A stretch of 64,000 nucleotides of DNA from assembly GCF_003002915.1 (NCBI RefSeq), contig NZ_PVTG01000002.1, positions 310,001-374,000 of the forward strand, written 5' to 3'. The position numbers and the translations under genes are program-made. Positions 1 through 8,025 of this stretch are shown here, piece by piece. Source of the DNA: Geodermatophilus tzadiensis (GTDB lineage Bacteria > Actinomycetota > Actinomycetes > Mycobacteriales > Geodermatophilaceae). Numbering within the stretch: the first letter of the stretch is position 1; every line of letters starts with the position of its first letter. The notes below the pieces were generated by a model. The model searched no databases. It was given only the letters and a program-made list of their open reading frames with translations, and was not told the DNA's origin.

Positions 1-313
1 CGAAGGGCGGGAAGGGGGACCGGCCGCGGTCGGCGAAGGTGAAGCTGAACACCTCGTGGTCGCGGTGGAAGGTCCGGGCGGTGGTCCAGGTGACGCCGCG
101 GCGGGCCACTTCGGCGCCGACGCCGACGGAGTCCCAGACGTCGAGGACGTCGCGCTGCTGGCAGATGGCCTTGCTGCCGATCGGGTCGCGCCCAGGCCGC
201 GCGTCGAGGACGACGACGGGCAGTCCCCAGCGGGCCAGCAGCAGGGCGGCGGTCTGGCCGACCGGGCCGGCGCCCAGGACGAGCACCGGCGGACCGGGGA
301 GGGGAGCGGTCAT
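1..313 (-). CDS. FAD-dependent aromatic-type monooxygenase, N-terminal part (cut by window edge)
   Basis: Only the first 104 residues are inside the window; the gene runs off its left edge. The N-terminus has a Rossmann FAD site, VLGAGPVGQTAALLLARWG, followed by an acidic residue closing the second strand (VVLDARPG). This is typical of FAD_binding_3 hydroxylases of the MhpA/PheA type, which hydroxylate aromatic rings with NAD(P)H and O2. The stretch IGSKAICQQRDVLDVWDSVG also fits this family. The start ATG at 313 lies 18 bases after the stop of the upstream metallo-hydrolase, so the two are probably one operon. The actual substrate cannot be read from this fragment. Confidence 0.8.
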   Translation of the reverse strand, partial: MTAPLPGPPVLVLGAGPVGQTAALLLARWGLPVVVLDARPGRDPIGSKAICQQRDVLDVWDSVGVGAEVARRGVTWTTARTFHRDHEVFSFTFADRGRSPFPPF

Positions 314-331
314 CGGAGCGGTCCCGTCGGG

Positions 332-1294
332 TCAGCCCTGCAGCTGGTCCCACACGGCGCGGTCGCGCTCGGCGGTCCAGATGTCGGGGCGCTCAGTGCC
401 GGAGAACTCGTCCCACAGCCGGGAGACGTCGAAGGGCAGGCAGTGCTCGAAGATCGGCCACGCGCCGTACTGCGGGGCCAGTGCCGCGTGGGTGGCGTCG
501 AAGGCCTGCTTGAGGGTGCCGCCGGCCCGGTGCACGTCGCCGACGGTGCGCTGCATGGTGAGCAGGAAGTCGCGGGTCTGCTCGACCGCGGCGTCGACCT
601 CGTCGCGGCCGCGAGCGATCTTCCCGCGACCGCCGACCAGCTGCTGGGCGCCGAGCGCCTTGACCCGGTCGAGGGTGCCGGCGGCCCAGTCGAAGTGGAA
701 CGCGTCGCCGGTGTAGAGCGCGGCCTGGGACTCGACCAGGTCGCCGGCGAAGAGGACCTCCTGCTTGGGCAGCCAGGCGACGATGTCGCCCTCGGTGTGG
801 CCGCGGCCGAGGAACTCCAGCACCAGCTCGCCACGGTCCCCGCCGAGCTCGATGGTCAGCCGGTCGCGGAAGGTCATCGTGGGCCAGGTGAGGCCGGGGA
901 TGGACTCGGGCTCCTCGAACAGCCGGGGCATCCGGCCGTACTCGCTCTCCCAGTCCTGCTGGCCGCGCTCCTCGATGAGGCGCTTCGTCTGCTCGGAGCT
1001 GACGATCACCTCCGCGTCGAACGCGCTGGCGCCCAGCACGCGGACGGCGTGGTAGTGGGACAGCACCAGGTAGCGCACCGGCTTGTCGGTGTGCTCGCGC
1101 AGCCTGGTCAGCCAGCGGCGGGCGGCGACCGGGGTGGCCAGGGCCTCGAAGCAGACGAGGAAGTCCTCGCCCTCGATCGCGCCGAGGTTGGGGTCGCCCG
1201 CGGCGGTCAGGGCGTACACGCCGTCGGCGAGCACCTCGAGGGTCTGCTCCTTGACGCCGAGGTCGGCGGAGGAGGCGAAGGGCTTGGCGGCCAT
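332..1294 (-). CDS. Metallo-beta-lactamase-fold hydrolase with altered metal motif
   Basis: This is a 320-residue MBL-fold protein. The start ATG at 1294 (MAAKPFASSADL) has GGGAG upstream; an in-frame start at 1372 would run through the operator-like region. The fold is supported by a C-terminal GRGHTEGDIVAWLP and LFAGDLVES, the usual third-His and bridging-Asp motifs. The first metal motif, normally HxHxDH, reads SHYHAVRVLG here, so the Asp-His pair is missing. I recall this HYHAVRVLGAS version as recurring in a subfamily, so it may be a real variant and not a broken gene. It sits between an IclR regulator and an FAD monooxygenase, suggesting hydrolysis of an intermediate in a ring-degradation pathway. 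That role is inference. Confidence 0.82.
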   Translation of the reverse strand: MAAKPFASSADLGVKEQTLEVLADGVYALTAAGDPNLGAIEGEDFLVCFEALATPVAARRWLTRLREHTDKPVRYLVLSHYHAVRVLGASAFDAEVIVSSEQTKRLIEERGQQDWESEYGRMPRLFEEPESIPGLTWPTMTFRDRLTIELGGDRGELVLEFLGRGHTEGDIVAWLPKQEVLFAGDLVESQAALYTGDAFHFDWAAGTLDRVKALGAQQLVGGRGKIARGRDEVDAAVEQTRDFLLTMQRTVGDVHRAGGTLKQAFDATHAALAPQYGAWPIFEHCLPFDVSRLWDEFSGTERPDIWTAERDRAVWDQLQG

Positions 1295-1317
1295 GACCGG
1301 CTCCCGATCCGTATATC

Positions 1318-1346
1318 GAACGACCCGTTCACTTACTGACCGAACG
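1318..1346. promoter_or_regulatory. Candidate IclR operator: repeated GAACG/CGTTC half-sites
   Basis: GAACG (1318-1322), CGTTC (1326-1330) and GAACG (1342-1346) form two nested inverted repeats, one with a 3-base and one with an 11-base spacer. They lie between the IclR gene and the start of the metallo-hydrolase/monooxygenase genes. AT-rich TATATCG next to them (1312-1318) may be part of the minus-strand promoter. IclR regulators commonly bind such palindromes, so autogenous or operon control is plausible but unproven. Confidence 0.45.
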
Positions 1347-1423
1347 GTACGGCGGTGTGGTGGCCGGCACAACCCTCTCCGGACGACGGGCGACCGGTGA
1401 GGAGCGCCGTCGGCGCGGAGCGG

Positions 1424-2113
1424 CTACCGGAGGGCCGCGGTCACCGCCGCGGCCGCCTCGACGACCGACCGCCCGATGCGGTCGGTGTCCGCCGTCTCGT
1501 CGACGTAGACGACCGCGAGCGCGGCGCGGGCCCCGCCGTCGGGTCCGAGGACCGGCGCGGCGATCGACCGCAGGCCGGGGATCACCTCGCCGTGCGAGGC
1601 GGCCCAGCCGACCCGGCGGGCCTCCTGCAGCTCGGGGCGGTCCTCCGGCGCGGGCGGATCGGGCATGAGCAGGGCCAGCCCCGGCCCGCCGCGGTCGACC
1701 GGGTGGCGCGTGCCGGGCCGGTAGGACACGTGCGCGGCCGTGTCGTGCGGCTCCACGCTCGCCACGGTCACGGCCTCGTCCCCGGCGCGGACGACGAGGA
1801 AGGCCGTCATCCCGAGCTCGGCCGCGAGCGCGTCCAGCCGGGGGAGCGCCGCGGCCTGCAGGTCGGTGCGCACGCCCCGGGCCAGCGCGGCCATGCCCAG
1901 GCCCAGGCGGTAGCGGCCGGCGCCGTCGCGCTCGACGAGCTGGTGGTCCTCCAGCGTGCGCAGCAGGCGGTAGGCGATCGAGCGGTGCAGGCCGACGGCG
2001 GCGGCGACCTCCGCGACGGGCTGGGGGGCGGCCAGGGTCGCCAGGTGCTCGAGGATGCGGAGCCCGCGGTCGAGGGTCTGCGACTGGGGCGCGCTCGCGC
2101 CGTCGTCGGCCAC
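1424..2113 (-). CDS. IclR-family transcriptional regulator
   Basis: This 229-residue protein has the size and layout of IclR regulators. An N-terminal winged helix (about residues 12-70) contains LDRGLRILEHLA and the recognition helix area LHRSIAYRLLRTLEDHQLV. An effector-binding domain follows (about 80-225), containing RAGDEAVTVASVEPHD and GLRSIAAPVLGPDG. Such proteins usually sense an aromatic or related catabolite. The gene lies 30 bases after an alpha/beta hydrolase and before the metallo-hydrolase and monooxygenase on the same strand, so it probably controls these catabolic genes. The effector is unknown. Confidence 0.92.
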   Translation of the reverse strand: MADDGASAPQSQTLDRGLRILEHLATLAAPQPVAEVAAAVGLHRSIAYRLLRTLEDHQLVERDGAGRYRLGLGMAALARGVRTDLQAAALPRLDALAAELGMTAFLVVRAGDEAVTVASVEPHDTAAHVSYRPGTRHPVDRGGPGLALLMPDPPAPEDRPELQEARRVGWAASHGEVIPGLRSIAAPVLGPDGGARAALAVVYVDETADTDRIGRSVVEAAAAVTAALR

Positions 2114-2143
2114 CCGTGCCTCCTCGCGTCCGGTGTCCCCAGC

Positions 2144-2977
2144 CTAGGTGGCCGTCCGGACGTGCGCGGTGACCAGCTCGGCGGTGCGCTCGGCGGCCAG
2201 CTCGGGGATCCAGTGCGGCACGCCCTCGAGCACCTCGAGCCGGTAGGGCCCGTCCACGTGGTCGCGGCTGCGCTCGGTGGCGGTGCGGCCGAGGAAGGGG
2301 TCGCCGGTGCTCCACACGTGCAGGGTCGGCACGGTCACCCGGCCGACGGTGTCGCGGGCGGCCAGCGGGATGGCGCGGTACCAGGCCAGCGCGGCCGACA
2401 GCGCGCCCGGCTCCCGCATCCGGGCGACGTAGCGGTCGACGGCGTCCCCGGGGAGCCCGCCGTTCTCCAGCACGCCCCGCAGCGCCGCGCCGTCGCGGGC
2501 CGACAGCAGGCGCTCGGGCAGCACGGGCAGCTGGAACAGCGCCATGTAGGACGACCGCAGCCCCTGGTCGCTGGTGAGCACCGCGCGGGCCACCGCGGCC
2601 GGGTGCGGGGTCGACAGCGCGGTCAGCGTGCGCAGCCGCTCGGGGTGCCAGGCCCCCAGCGCCCAGGCGACGGCGCCGCCCCAGTCGTGCCCGACGACGT
2701 GCGCGCTGCCCAGCCCGGCGGCGTCGAGCAGGGCCAGGACGTCGGCGGCGGCCTCGCGCAGCCGGTAGGCCGACCGCCCGCGGGGCCGGGCGCCGGGGGA
2801 GTAGCCGCGCTGGTCGGGCGCGAGGGTGCGCAGCCCGGCGCCGTGCAGCACCGGGGCCATCCGGTCGAAGGCGGAGGAGTCCTGCGGGAAGCCGTGCAGC
2901 AGCACGACCGGCTCGCCGTCGGGAGGCCCGCCGTCCCGGACGTCGAAGACCAGGCCGTCGCGCTCGAACCGCTCCAT
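2144..2977 (-). CDS. Alpha/beta hydrolase, epoxide hydrolase-like
   Basis: This 277-residue hydrolase has an oxyanion motif HGFPQDS near residue 28 and the nucleophile elbow VVGHDWGG with an aspartate nucleophile. An acid occurs in WSTGDPFLG and the catalytic His in GVPHWIP. Asp in the elbow is typical of epoxide hydrolases and haloalkane dehalogenases, while esterases use Ser. The start ATG at 2977 follows GGGAGG closely; a GTG codon immediately upstream is an alternative. The gene is first of a minus-strand set with an IclR regulator, MBL hydrolase and FAD monooxygenase, and may process an epoxide or ester intermediate. It is divergent from idi. Confidence 0.88.
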   Translation of the reverse strand: MERFERDGLVFDVRDGGPPDGEPVVLLHGFPQDSSAFDRMAPVLHGAGLRTLAPDQRGYSPGARPRGRSAYRLREAAADVLALLDAAGLGSAHVVGHDWGGAVAWALGAWHPERLRTLTALSTPHPAAVARAVLTSDQGLRSSYMALFQLPVLPERLLSARDGAALRGVLENGGLPGDAVDRYVARMREPGALSAALAWYRAIPLAARDTVGRVTVPTLHVWSTGDPFLGRTATERSRDHVDGPYRLEVLEGVPHWIPELAAERTAELVTAHVRTAT

Positions 2978-3037
2978 CACCCTCCCGTGCCCGGACGGGC
3001 GCGTGCCCGAACACCGGGCGTCGGGGAGGATGGCGGC

Positions 3038-3583
3038 GTGACGGTGCCCGCCGCAGAGCTGATCGTGCTGGTCGACGACGACGGGACGCCGATCGGCACG
3101 ATGCCCAAGCCGCTGGTGCACCACGGCGACACCCCGCTGCACCGCGCCTTCTCCGCCTACCTGTTCGCCGACGACGGCCGGCTGCTGGTCACCCGCCGCG
3201 CCGCGGACAAGCAGACCTTCCCCGGCATGTGGACCAACACCGTCTGCGGCCACCCGGGCCCCGGCGAGGACGACGCCGACGCGATCGCCCGCCGCGCCTC
3301 CTTCGAGCTCGGCGTCGACGTGGCCGACCTGCGCCCGGCGTTGCCCGGCTACCGCTACCGCGCCGAGTTCCGCGGCGTCGTGGAGAACGAGGTCTGCCCG
3401 GTGTACCTGGGCCGCTTCACCGGCACGCCCGCCCCCGACCCGACCGAGGTCGGCGAGTGGGAGCTGCTGGAGTGGGCCGACTTCCGCCGCCGGCAGGAGG
3501 CCGAGGAGCGCGACGCCTGGTCGCCCTGGTGCCGCGAGCAGGCCCGCCTCATCGAGCAGGCCGGCCTCCTCCCGTCGTCCTGA
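3038..3583 (+). CDS. idi: Isopentenyl-diphosphate delta-isomerase (type I)
   Basis: The product interconverts isopentenyl and dimethylallyl diphosphate, giving the allylic primer for carotenoid, quinone and other isoprenoid synthesis. The 181-residue Nudix-fold protein has the active-site cysteine in TNTVCGHP and the glutamate motif VENEVCPVY. The conserved N-terminal HRAFSAYLF and TRRAADKQTFPGMW are also present. The GTG start at 3038 is preceded by GGGGAGGA eight bases upstream. It stands alone, divergent from the hydrolase/IclR set, with no isoprenoid gene adjacent. Confidence 0.95.
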   Translation: MTVPAAELIVLVDDDGTPIGTMPKPLVHHGDTPLHRAFSAYLFADDGRLLVTRRAADKQTFPGMWTNTVCGHPGPGEDDADAIARRASFELGVDVADLRPALPGYRYRAEFRGVVENEVCPVYLGRFTGTPAPDPTEVGEWELLEWADFRRRQEAEERDAWSPWCREQARLIEQAGLLPSS

Positions 3584-3695
3584 CCGCCTGGGCGCGCGGG
3601 AGGCGGTAACCGGGGGGCCACGCACCGTGGTGGGCACGCGAGCCCCGTGGTGTCGCTGCGCGGGACCCGCCGACGAGCCGCCCTAGCTTGCCCGC

Positions 3696-4481
3696 GTGGA
3701 CCGCCGGCGCTTCCTGCTCCTGCTCGCTGCCGGGCTGACGGGCGCCGCGGTGGGGCGCGGCGCGGCCGAGCTCGGCAGTCCCGGCACCGCGCTGGCGGCC
3801 GTCGAGCCGCTGCCGGCCGAGCCGGTGCCCACCGGGCCGCCCGGCGTGGTCGCCGTCCCCGCGCCCGCCGGCGTCGTCGACACGCTGCCCGGGCCGGCCC
3901 AGACCATCGCGCTGACCATCGACGACGGCATCGACGGCGAGGTCGTCGCCGCCCTCGTCACGCTCGCCGAGGAGACCGGCACCCGGCTGACCTTCTTCCC
4001 CAACGGCCGCTACTCGTCGTGGGAGGAGAACGCGCGGCGGCTGCGGCCGCTGATCGAGTCGGGACAGGTGGCCTTCGGCAACCACACCTTCTCCCACCCC
4101 GACCTCGTCACGGTGCCCGACGCCGTCGTCGCCGAGGAGCTGGTGCGCAACCGCGACTTCATGCGCCGCACGCTGGGGGTGGAGTCCACGCCGTTCTGGC
4201 GGCCGCCGTTCGGCTCGCACGACGAGCGCACCGACCGGATCGCCGCCGACGTCGGCCACCCCACCACGGTGCTGTGGAACGGCACCTTCGACGACGGCCG
4301 GGTGGTGAGCGCCGCCGACCTCGTGGCGGCCGCGCACCAGTGGTTCGCGGCCCAGACGATCGTCGTCGGGCACGCCAACCAGCCGCCGCTGGCCACCGTC
4401 CTCGACCAGCTCGTCGAGCTCATCGAGACCCGGCAGCTGCAGACGGTGACCCTGGCCGACGTCTGGTCCTCCCCGGCCTGA
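3696..4481 (+). CDS. Polysaccharide deacetylase (NodB-like), Tat-exported
   Basis: This 261-residue protein starts with MDRRRFLLLLAAG, a twin-arginine signal, so it should act outside the membrane. The NodB homology domain (about residues 65-255) has motif 1 as ALTIDDGID (usual form TFDDG), motif 2 as NHTFSHPDL and motif 3 as FWRPPFGSHDE. The metal-binding Asp and two His are present. The likely reaction is N- or O-deacetylation of a cell-wall or secreted polysaccharide. A later HANQPP fits the C-terminal part of the domain. The GTG start at 3696 gives the complete signal peptide. Neighbours give no hint about the substrate. Confidence 0.88.
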   Translation: MDRRRFLLLLAAGLTGAAVGRGAAELGSPGTALAAVEPLPAEPVPTGPPGVVAVPAPAGVVDTLPGPAQTIALTIDDGIDGEVVAALVTLAEETGTRLTFFPNGRYSSWEENARRLRPLIESGQVAFGNHTFSHPDLVTVPDAVVAEELVRNRDFMRRTLGVESTPFWRPPFGSHDERTDRIAADVGHPTTVLWNGTFDDGRVVSAADLVAAAHQWFAAQTIVVGHANQPPLATVLDQLVELIETRQLQTVTLADVWSSPA

Positions 4482-4589
4482 CCGGTCGCGGACCGGGTGG
4501 TCCGACCTGCGCGCGCGGGCGGTCTCGGCGAAGGTGGGGGCACGGAACGTGATCACGGCCCCGGGACGGGCCGACGGACGGAGGTACGG

Positions 4590-5363
4590 GTGGCAGGGGA
4601 GCTCAAGGGCCGCGTGGCGCTGGTCACCGGCGGGGCCAGCGGGCTCGGCCGGGCGACGTGCGTGTCGCTGGCCGAGGCGGGAGCGCACGTCGTCGTCGCC
4701 GACATCGACACCGACGGCAGCGCGCGGACCCGCGACCTGGTCACCGACGCGGGCGGCAGCGCCGACGTCGTGGTCCTCGACGTCACCGACGACGCCGCCC
4801 GCCGCGCGGTCGTCGCCCGGCTCTTCGACCAGCACGGCGACGTCTTCGACGTGCTGGTCAACGTGGCCGGCATCGACCGCCCGGGCTACGTCACCGACAT
4901 CGACCTCGACGACTACCGCCGGGTCATGGCGGTGAACTGCGAGGGGCCGATCTTCCTGACCAGCGAGTTCCTGAAGCGGGTGCAGCACCTGCCCGAGGGC
5001 CGCAGCGCCGACGTCGTGCACGTCGTGTCCCTGTCGGCGATCACCTCCGGCAGCGGCGCCATCGCCTACAACGGCTCCAAGGCCGGCTTCCTCAACGCCA
5101 CCCGCTGCATCCAGCGCGAGCTGCGGGAGAAGGCCGTGACGCAGGAGGACGGCACCGAGCGGCCCTTCCCGGCGCGGGTCATGAGCATCATCCCGGCGGC
5201 CATGGACACCCCGATGATGGAGCAGTGGGGCATCCCCGGGCACCTGATGATGCCGCCCTCGGCCGTGGCCGACGCGGTGCGCACGCTGATCACGATGCAC
5301 CCGGCGGCGTACGTGCCGGAGATGCAGATCGTGCCGCGCCTCGAGCCGAACTTCCCCCGGTGA
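4590..5363 (+). CDS. Short-chain dehydrogenase/reductase
   Basis: This is a classical SDR of 257 residues. The cofactor motif is TGGASGLG near residue 12, with D at the end of beta-2 (VVADIDTDG) suggesting NAD preference. The structural motif reads NVAG, and the catalytic residues are Ser in VSLSAI and Tyr/Lys in YNGSK. The GTG start at 4590 has GGAGG five bases upstream; an earlier in-frame start at 4497 has no comparable site and adds a non-homologous leader. It precedes a small acidic protein by 7 bases, probably in one transcript. The substrate is not predictable. Confidence 0.9.
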   Translation: MAGELKGRVALVTGGASGLGRATCVSLAEAGAHVVVADIDTDGSARTRDLVTDAGGSADVVVLDVTDDAARRAVVARLFDQHGDVFDVLVNVAGIDRPGYVTDIDLDDYRRVMAVNCEGPIFLTSEFLKRVQHLPEGRSADVVHVVSLSAITSGSGAIAYNGSKAGFLNATRCIQRELREKAVTQEDGTERPFPARVMSIIPAAMDTPMMEQWGIPGHLMMPPSAVADAVRTLITMHPAAYVPEMQIVPRLEPNFPR

Positions 5364-5370
5364 GCCGGCC

Positions 5371-5625
5371 GTGACCGACCCCGACCTGCCCGACAGCGGC
5401 ATGGCCTCCGGCTCCGACGCCGGCCAGCCGGGCGAGCACCTCGGCAGCGGCGACCTGCGGCCCGACGAGGAGCGCCTGCTCGGCGAGCTGACGCGCGGGG
5501 CCGACGACGCCGCGCCCGAGGCCGGCGACGCGGAGCTGCGGGCCGCCGAGGACGAGGCGCCGCTGCCCGCCGACGGCGGACCCCAGGACGACGGCCTCGC
5601 GGCGGAGTTCAGCGACCCGCAGTGA
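5371..5625 (+). CDS. Small acidic hypothetical protein
   Basis: This 84-residue protein is rich in Asp, Glu, Gly and Ala, with no membrane segment or cysteine, and is probably disordered and soluble. It begins at GTG 5371, only 7 bases after the SDR stop, so it is likely co-transcribed. The end is followed by a perfect hairpin. I do not recognise a domain. Composition and codon pattern look like its neighbours, which supports a real gene, but no function can be assigned. Confidence 0.6.
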   Translation: MTDPDLPDSGMASGSDAGQPGEHLGSGDLRPDEERLLGELTRGADDAAPEAGDAELRAAEDEAPLPADGGPQDDGLAAEFSDPQ

Positions 5626-5630
5626 GACCG

Positions 5631-5658
5631 GCGCCGGCCCCGTCCCCGGGGCCGGCGC
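5631..5658. terminator. Bidirectional terminator hairpin
   Basis: A perfect 11-bp stem (GCGCCGGCCCC at 5631-5641 with its complement at 5648-5658) encloses a 6-base loop. It lies exactly between the ends of two convergent genes (stops at 5625 and 5659). It has no T-tract, as is common for actinobacterial terminators. Confidence 0.6.
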
Positions 5659-8025
5659 TCAGCGGTGCGGGAGCGGGCGGACGGCGACCAGCGCGACGTC
5701 GTCCTCGGCGCCGTCGGGCACCAGCCGCGCGAGCAGCGCGTCGCACACCTGCTCCACCGGCCGGTCGCGCAGCTCCGCCAGCGCCTGCCCGAGCAGCTCG
5801 ACGCCGTCGTCGAAGCCGGAGTCGCGGCGCTCGACCAGGCCGTCGGTGTAGAGCAGCACCGTGGAGCCCGGGCGCAGGTCGACCACCTGGTCGGTGCGCA
5901 CCGCCCGCGGGTCCACGCCGAGCAGCAGCCCCGGGCGCGGCGCGGTGAGCGCCTCGGCCGCGCCGTCGGGACCGACCACGAGCGGCGGCAGGTGCCCGGC
6001 GCTGGCCCACCGCAGCCGCGCCGTGCCGTCGGGGGACCCGGCGGCGTCGTGCTCCAGCCGGCCGACGACCACCGTGGCCATGGCGCCCAGGCCCAGCCCG
6101 TCGATGGCGGCGTCGAGGCGGGCCAGCACGGTCGCCGGGCTGCCGGGGCTGTCGTAGGCGATGCCGCGCAGCAGGCCGCGCAGCTGCGCCATGCAGGCGG
6201 CCGCCGCGGTGTCGTGCCCGACGACGTCGCCGATGACCAGCACCGTGGAACCGTCGGGCTGGACGAAGACGTCGTACCAGTCGCCGCCCACCTGGGCCTC
6301 GCGGGTGGCCGGCACGTAGCGCACGCCGACGTCGAGGTGGTCGGCCGAGGGCGGCTCGGTCAGCAGGCTGCGCTGCAGCGTCTCGGCGGCCCGCACGATG
6401 CTGCGCGAGCGGGCGTAGAGCGCCTCCACCAGGTGGTTGCGCAGCTGCCCGACCTCGGACCGCTCCTGCGGCGTCCACGGCTGCGACCGCTCGCGGACGG
6501 TCTCCCGCCAGCGGTCGAAGCTCTTGCGGGGGCTCAGCCGGACCGAGTCGCCCTCCCGCTCGGCGATGGCCTTGTTGTGCGGGTCGCCGCCCCAGTCCAC
6601 CGAGTGCACCGCCTCGCGGCGGTGCCAGAGCACGTACTGGCCCTCGGCCAGGGGGAGCACCAGCACGCCGCAGGCCACCTCGGGCGGCACCCGCAGCTCC
6701 GGGGCGTCGCGCGGCAGCGAGTCGGTGGCCACGACGTCCTCGCCCCGGGCCGCCGCCCAGGCCACGAGCCGGTCGACCAGCGCGGGGTCCAGCCGCTGGC
6801 CCAGGGTGCCGCCGTCGCCCTGCAGGCAGAGGGTGACGCCGTCGGCGGGCAGCACGTCGAGCAGGCTGGGGCTGCCGAGCAGCGTCTCGGCCAGCGGGCG
6901 GTCCTCGTCGAGGGTGGCGGCGGTCAGCCAGGCGAGCGTCGAGCGCACCTGCAGCGCGCGGTGCACCTCGTCCTCCGCGGTGCGGTCGACCAGGCGCAGC
7001 GACAGCGTGGAGCCGAGGAACTCCGCGGCCGCGCGGGTGGCGTAGGGCGGCTGGTGCGGGCCGGCGTAGTGGTGGCAGGCGATGAGCCCCCACAGCCGGT
7101 CGCCCTGCAGCAGCGAGATCGACATAGACGCGCGCACGCCCATGTTGTGCAGGTACTCGACGTGCACCGGCGAGACGCTGCGCAGGGTGGAGTAGGTGAG
7201 GTCCAGCGGGCGGCCGGTGACCGGGTGGGCGGTCGGGTGGATCGGGCTCGGGACGTAGTCGACGTCGGAGATCAGCCGGATCCAGTTCTTCTCGTACAGC
7301 GCCCGGGCCTGCGCCGGGATGTCCGAGGCCGGGTAGTGCAGGCCGAGGAAGGAGTTGAGCCCCGCGGCCCGCGCCTCGGCGACGACCTCGCCGTTGTAGT
7401 CGGCGTCGTAGCGGTAGACCATCACGCGGTCGAAGCCGGTGAGGTCGCGCACCGCCTGCGCGGTGGTGTCGTAGAGCTCCTGCAGCGTCGAGGCGCGGTT
7501 GAGCGCGCCGACCGTCCCGCGCACCGCCTGGTAGGTGTTGGGGAAGGAGAACGGCCGCGGGCCGCGGGCGGGCTCGAGCTCCACCACGAGGTTGGTCTGC
7601 GGCGGGTCGGTCCCGGTGGGCTGGCCGTGCTCGTCCCGGGCGCCGCCGAGCACCGCGCGGTGCAGGATCGCGTCGACCGGCACCGGGTCGCCCCCGACGT
7701 CGAGGGTGAGCTCCACCGGGTTGCGCTCGCGCAGGTCGCCGAAGGCGCTCGCCGAGCGGACGACGGCCCCGGCCGGGGCCACCCCGATCACCTCGGCCAG
7801 CGGGCGGCCCAGCGCGTCGGACCAGGCGACGCCGGTGAGCCCGGCCAGGTTCTCCGACACCTGGACGACCACCAGGTCGGGCTCGCTCACGGCCAGCAGC
7901 ACGCCGCGCGGCTGGATGCTGCCCGGGACGTGGATCGGCTCGCGGGCGCAGTTGTCCAGGTCGACCGGGGTGTCCGGCGTCAGCCACGCGACGTCCCGGT
8001 CGACGTCGGGGTCGACGTCGGTCAC
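5659..8025 (-). CDS. Bacteriophytochrome with PP2C/SpoIIE phosphatase output
   Basis: This 788-residue red/far-red photoreceptor has the biliverdin-attaching cysteine at residue 26 (DLDNCAREPIH) in the N-terminal PAS domain. A GAF domain carries the chromophore-pocket motif PASDIP near residue 230. A PHY domain has the tongue motif PRKSF near residue 498. The C-terminus (about 550-788) is not a histidine kinase but a PPM/SpoIIE-type phosphatase with GGDWYD, GDVVGHD and LLYTDGLVE. It should therefore signal by Ser/Thr dephosphorylation, perhaps of an anti-sigma-factor antagonist, but no such partner is in the window. The GTG start at 8025 overlaps the stop of the heme oxygenase gene (GTGA), matching chromophore and receptor production. 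Confidence 0.93.
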   Translation of the reverse strand: MTDVDPDVDRDVAWLTPDTPVDLDNCAREPIHVPGSIQPRGVLLAVSEPDLVVVQVSENLAGLTGVAWSDALGRPLAEVIGVAPAGAVVRSASAFGDLRERNPVELTLDVGGDPVPVDAILHRAVLGGARDEHGQPTGTDPPQTNLVVELEPARGPRPFSFPNTYQAVRGTVGALNRASTLQELYDTTAQAVRDLTGFDRVMVYRYDADYNGEVVAEARAAGLNSFLGLHYPASDIPAQARALYEKNWIRLISDVDYVPSPIHPTAHPVTGRPLDLTYSTLRSVSPVHVEYLHNMGVRASMSISLLQGDRLWGLIACHHYAGPHQPPYATRAAAEFLGSTLSLRLVDRTAEDEVHRALQVRSTLAWLTAATLDEDRPLAETLLGSPSLLDVLPADGVTLCLQGDGGTLGQRLDPALVDRLVAWAAARGEDVVATDSLPRDAPELRVPPEVACGVLVLPLAEGQYVLWHRREAVHSVDWGGDPHNKAIAEREGDSVRLSPRKSFDRWRETVRERSQPWTPQERSEVGQLRNHLVEALYARSRSIVRAAETLQRSLLTEPPSADHLDVGVRYVPATREAQVGGDWYDVFVQPDGSTVLVIGDVVGHDTAAAACMAQLRGLLRGIAYDSPGSPATVLARLDAAIDGLGLGAMATVVVGRLEHDAAGSPDGTARLRWASAGHLPPLVVGPDGAAEALTAPRPGLLLGVDPRAVRTDQVVDLRPGSTVLLYTDGLVERRDSGFDDGVELLGQALAELRDRPVEQVCDALLARLVPDGAEDDVALVAVRPLPHR

